The notes under the pieces: model-generated
The model's input: the letters and a program-made list of their open reading frames with translations, nothing else
The model's database searches: none
Told to the model about the DNA's origin: nothing
Made by a program: the position numbers and the translations under genes
Part shown: positions 61,253 to 64,000 of the stretch, one piece after another
How positions within the stretch are numbered: position 1 is the stretch's first letter
How the letters are laid out: every line of letters starts with the position of its first letter
NCBI GenBank assembly: GCA_029267635.1
Contig: JAJUIK010000001.1
Span: forward strand, 124,001-188,000
DNA: 64,000 nt
Reading direction: 5' to 3'
Source: Moraxellaceae bacterium
GTDB lineage: Bacteria > Pseudomonadota > Gammaproteobacteria > Pseudomonadales > Moraxellaceae

Positions 61253-62203
61253 ATGGAAATTGTGTTGGCCAATCCGCGTGGTTTTTGTGCAGGGGTAGAC
61301 CGTGCCATCGCGATCGTCAATCGTGCACTCGAGTGTTTTAATCCACCCATTTATGTGCGTCATGAGGTCGTGCATAATAAATTTGTAGTGGATGATCTGC
61401 GTCAGCGCGGTGCCATTTTTGTCGATGAACTGGATGAAGTGCCTGATGACAATATCGTAATTTTTAGTGCACATGGCGTATCGAAAGCAGTACAGCAAGA
61501 GGCAGAACGCCGTGGACTGAAAGTCTTTGATGCGACCTGTCCATTGGTGACCAAAGTGCATATTGAAGTGACACGCTATTCACGTGAAGGTGTGGAGGCT
61601 ATCCTGATTGGTCATGAGGGGCATCCTGAAGTGGAAGGCACCATGGGACAATATGACAAGCGCAATGGTGGGGATATTTATCTGGTGGAAGATGAAGCGG
61701 ATGTGGCTGCTTTAACGGTAAAAGATCCAGATCATGTGGCTTTTGTTACACAAACGACCCTGTCGATTGATGACACGGCGAAAGTGATTGATGCCTTGCG
61801 TCAGAAATTTCCGAACATTCAGGGACCACGCAAAGATGATATTTGCTACGCTACCCAGAATCGTCAGGATGCGGTGCGTGATCTCGCCAATCAATGTGAT
61901 GTGGTGTTAGTAGTGGGTTCGCCAAATTCATCCAACTCTAACCGCTTGCGAGAACTGGCAGAACGGATGGGGAAACAGGCTTATCTGGTGGATAATGCCG
62001 ACCAGTTACAATCAGAGTGGTTTACGCCAAACTGTAAAATTGGTGTCACCGCAGGGGCGTCAGCGCCGGAGATTTTAATTAAACAGGTGATTCAGCGTTT
62101 ACAGGATTGGGGGGCTCAGGCACCACAGGAACTGGCCGGACGCGAAGAAAACATTACATTTAGTCTGCCTAAAGAGTTACGCATTCCTGTAACACAGGCT
62201 TAA
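61253..62203 (+). CDS. ispH: 4-Hydroxy-3-methylbut-2-enyl diphosphate reductase IspH
   Basis: Last step of the MEP isoprenoid pathway. The 316-residue iron-sulfur enzyme has the three cluster cysteines: C12 in [12 protein letters not shown]96 in DATCPLV and one in [11 protein letters not shown] (about 200), plus HEVVHNK, SAHGVS and the [11 protein letters not shown] substrate loop. Single gene upstream of the minor-pilin operon. Confidence 0.97.
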   Translation: MEIVLANPRGFCAGVDRAIAIVNRALECFNPPIYVRHEVVHNKFVVDDLRQRGAIFVDELDEVPDDNIVIFSAHGVSKAVQQEAERRGLKVFDATCPLVTKVHIEVTRYSREGVEAILIGHEGHPEVEGTMGQYDKRNGGDIYLVEDEADVAALTVKDPDHVAFVTQTTLSIDDTAKVIDALRQKFPNIQGPRKDDICYATQNRQDAVRDLANQCDVVLVVGSPNSSNSNRLRELAERMGKQAYLVDNADQLQSEWFTPNCKIGVTAGASAPEILIKQVIQRLQDWGAQAPQELAGREENITFSLPKELRIPVTQA

Positions 62204-62367
62204 AATGTTAAGCTGTTAACATTCTGAATTTTTTAATCATTTGACAGATATTTGCTTTTTGGCAATTATCTGTTTTTTTATGCCTTTTGTCTTGTTTTGT
62301 GTTGGTTTTGTAATTGAATTGCATATGATTTGATGAGGGTACAGGTGTGTTGCCATGGGGAGAGTGT

Positions 62368-62808
62368 ATGCAAAAAAATAAAGGATTCACCTTGATTGAA
62401 TTAATGATCACTATCGCGGTCTTGGCGATTATTGTCACACTTGCGGCTCCTTCATTTAACAATATGTTATTAAAACAAAATCTGAATAAAAGTGCGCAAG
62501 AATTAATCCATGTGCTTTCACAGGCGCGGGCCAAGGCAGCATTGGAACGTAAAGAAATTACAGTGAAGCTCAATACTTCTGCAGTTGCGGATACCGATAC
62601 GCAACTGAATTGGATGCCAAGTGGTAAAGCAAAGTTAAAAGATGGTTCTTCAACCAGTCTCGTCTTTTTACCTACGGGCTTGGTGAAAACGGCAACAACC
62701 GATACGTCTTTTATAATTTGTGAACAAGCGTCAGGATCATTATCAAAAACAATCAGTATTTCAATGATGGGAACTATTCAGACTATTGTTGAGGGGAACT
62801 GCTCATGA
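62368..62808 (+). CDS. fimT: Minor pilin / pseudopilin, FimT/FimU type
   Basis: A 146-residue prepilin with the GspH/FimT layout. The leader MQKNKG is cut before [16 protein letters not shown]; the globular part has two cysteines (ICEQA and the terminal NCS), likely a disulfide. The ATG at 62368 has GGGAGAG upstream. It starts the minor-pilin operon and overlaps pilV by four bases. FimT-type pilins bind DNA in related bacteria; which of FimT or FimU this is cannot be settled here. Confidence 0.85.
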   Translation: MQKNKGFTLIELMITIAVLAIIVTLAAPSFNNMLLKQNLNKSAQELIHVLSQARAKAALERKEITVKLNTSAVADTDTQLNWMPSGKAKLKDGSSTSLVFLPTGLVKTATTDTSFIICEQASGSLSKTISISMMGTIQTIVEGNCS

Positions 62809-63311
62809 ATAGAAAACCTCAGCAAGGGGTCGGATTAATAGAAGTTTTGGTCGCCTTGTTAATTTTAGCGATTGGGGTATTGGGCTTTGTTGCTCTGCAA
62901 GTCCGGGCAATGGAGGCTACAGTGGAAGGGGGACATCGGATTCAGGCCATCAACATTGCGCGTGATTTGGCCGAAAGAATGCGTATTAATCGTGCAGGTG
63001 CTTCAACTTATCTTGCAGAGTTATCTGATGCAACTAAACAAAAAACATTTGGTACGGATTGTTCAGCTGCAGATTGTGATGCCACGAAAATTGCAGATTA
63101 TGACGTTGCCCAGGTGGTGAATTATGGTTCGGCCTTAGGAATGACCATGAATATGATGACGTGCCCCAAAATCATTAATGGACGTCAATGTATTTATGTG
63201 GCTTGGGGTGATACCAGTGCAACGGATGGTTTAACAGATGGGGATTGCACGAATTCAGAAGATTCTACTTATATGCCCACATCGACCTGCGTCATTATGG
63301 AGACATACTAA
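62805..63311 (+). CDS. pilV: Minor pilin PilV
   Basis: A 168-residue prepilin. The leader MNRKPQQG is cut before VGLIEVLVALLILAIGVLG, which has Val instead of Phe/Met at the first mature position, as is usual for PilV/GspI-type minor pilins, and keeps the Glu at position 5. The NIARDLAERMRINR block is typical of PilV. Several cysteines suggest disulfides. It overlaps fimT and is followed 2 bp later by pilW. Confidence 0.88.
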   Translation: MNRKPQQGVGLIEVLVALLILAIGVLGFVALQVRAMEATVEGGHRIQAINIARDLAERMRINRAGASTYLAELSDATKQKTFGTDCSAADCDATKIADYDVAQVVNYGSALGMTMNMMTCPKIINGRQCIYVAWGDTSATDGLTDGDCTNSEDSTYMPTSTCVIMETY

Positions 63312-63313
63312 GA

Positions 63314-64000
63314 ATGAAATTCCATAAAGGTTTTACTCTAGTCGAACTCATGATTGCCATCGCCTTAGGCTTGATTGTTGTAGCTGCGGCCGTGATGCTA
63401 TTTATAACTGGGCAACAAAACTATTTTATGCAGCGCGGAGCTGCAAACATTCAGGATAATGCAAATTTCGGCATGTCGTATATTGCCAAAAACCTTCGTT
63501 TGGCAAACCTGAATACCACCACTGCCGTGGTAGATGATACGAAGTTGTATGGGGGCGTGGTTCTTTCTACGCAGAATGTTCCCTCTACGATTCCTGCAGA
63601 AAAATTAACTGGTTTAATAACAGCGGCTGGGGTGACTGAAAGTAACGTAAAAAATAGTAGTGGAACTGACTTAACTGCTGACCAGTTAACAATTCAGTAT
63701 TTACCTGTCGAAACGGGTGGATTTGATTGTGAAGGACGCCAAATTACCTCTACAAACCATATTGTTGTAGAACGTTATTTCCTTAGAGAAGATGCAAATA
63801 CCGCTCAGAATGAGCCAAATAAGCCGCTTGCTTTGGCATGTGATGCGGGTTCTTATCCGATTTCTTCCCCTGCGGACATTACAGACTTTAATGCCAACAG
63901 CCAAATTATTATGAAGCGTGTGGACTACTTCCGTGTTTTGTTATTGGTAGAAAGTGCGACAGGACGACGCTATATGCCGATTAATACATATATGGCGATC
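63314..64000 (+). CDS. pilW: Minor pilin PilW (ComB), partial
   Basis: The first 229 codons of a type IV minor pilin; the frame is open to the window edge. The leader MKFHKG is cut before FTLVELMIAIALGLIVVAAAVMLF, followed by the PilW-type block ANIQDNANFGMSYIAKNLRLANL. It starts 2 bp after pilV, third gene of the minor-pilin operon. By order this is comB of A. baylyi, where pilX, comC (pilY1), comE and comF follow. Confidence 0.88.
   Translation, partial: MKFHKGFTLVELMIAIALGLIVVAAAVMLFITGQQNYFMQRGAANIQDNANFGMSYIAKNLRLANLNTTTAVVDDTKLYGGVVLSTQNVPSTIPAEKLTGLITAAGVTESNVKNSSGTDLTADQLTIQYLPVETGGFDCEGRQITSTNHIVVERYFLREDANTAQNEPNKPLALACDAGSYPISSPADITDFNANSQIIMKRVDYFRVLLLVESATGRRYMPINTYMAI

Noticed and set aside
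63314..64000. pilW as a truncated pseudogene
   Set aside because: The frame is open to the last base of the window; the cut is the window edge. The same holds for hisF at the left edge.

Overview
The window is a stretch of chromosomal core genome from an Acinetobacter species (Moraxellaceae, Gammaproteobacteria). This rests on many protein sequences and on gene order: the short division cluster rsmH-ftsL-ftsI-murE-murF-mraY without mraZ or ftsW/murG, the order ponA<>pilMNOPQ-aroKB-SPOR-gltBD, the Acr1 fatty acyl-CoA reductase, a SpoT with a decayed synthetase domain, and spoT-rpoZ-gmk next to ispH and minor pilins. I see no IS element, prophage, CRISPR array or resistance island. The exact species cannot be told from the sequence alone.

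Layout. 1-4.9 kb: histidine biosynthesis on the minus strand (hisF cut by the window edge, hisA, hisH-hisB), interrupted by thrB, a cold-shock/DUF1294 fusion and an RNase D-like exonuclease. 5-8.6 kb: a PanZ-like GNAT protein, two identical tRNA-Phe genes each with its own promoter and terminator, a methyltransferase, a FadL-type outer-membrane protein and a small membrane protein. 8.6-15.3 kb: CoA transferase, OmpR/EnvZ, Tex. 15.4-26 kb: acr1, metY, ettA, two Sel1-repeat paralogues, a zinc-ribbon membrane protein, tRNA-Ala/tRNA-Glu beside gltX, and a stand-alone sulfate-binding protein. 26.3-36.9 kb: peptidoglycan and division genes, rlmA, PBP1a. 37-51.1 kb: pilMNOPQ (comMNOLQ in A. baylyi), aroK-aroB, a SPOR-like protein, glutamate synthase gltBD. 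51.4-53.7 kb: LemA and two TPM-domain proteins. 53.8-64 kb: pilin (pilA/comP) with its O-oligosaccharyltransferase, a heme-type bacterioferritin and Bfd, RidA, SpoT, RpoZ, Gmk, IspH, then the minor-pilin operon fimT-pilV-pilW, which runs off the end.

Together the window carries most of the type IV pilus/DNA-uptake alignment complex, the major pilin and part of the minor pilins, alongside amino-acid synthesis (His, Thr, Met, Glu, aromatic) and envelope synthesis. The most interesting readings are: an NtrC-like palindrome plus a sigma-54 promoter and a long leader ahead of gltBD; a second sigma-54-like promoter before the pilin gene; a bacterioferritin that keeps the heme ligand but has lost five of six ferroxidase residues; a SpoT that looks hydrolase-only; a palindrome overlapping the tRNA-Ala/Glu promoter; and an orphan terminator-like hairpin between ompR and tex. 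I found no clear new defence or mobile system; this is mostly ordinary core genome.
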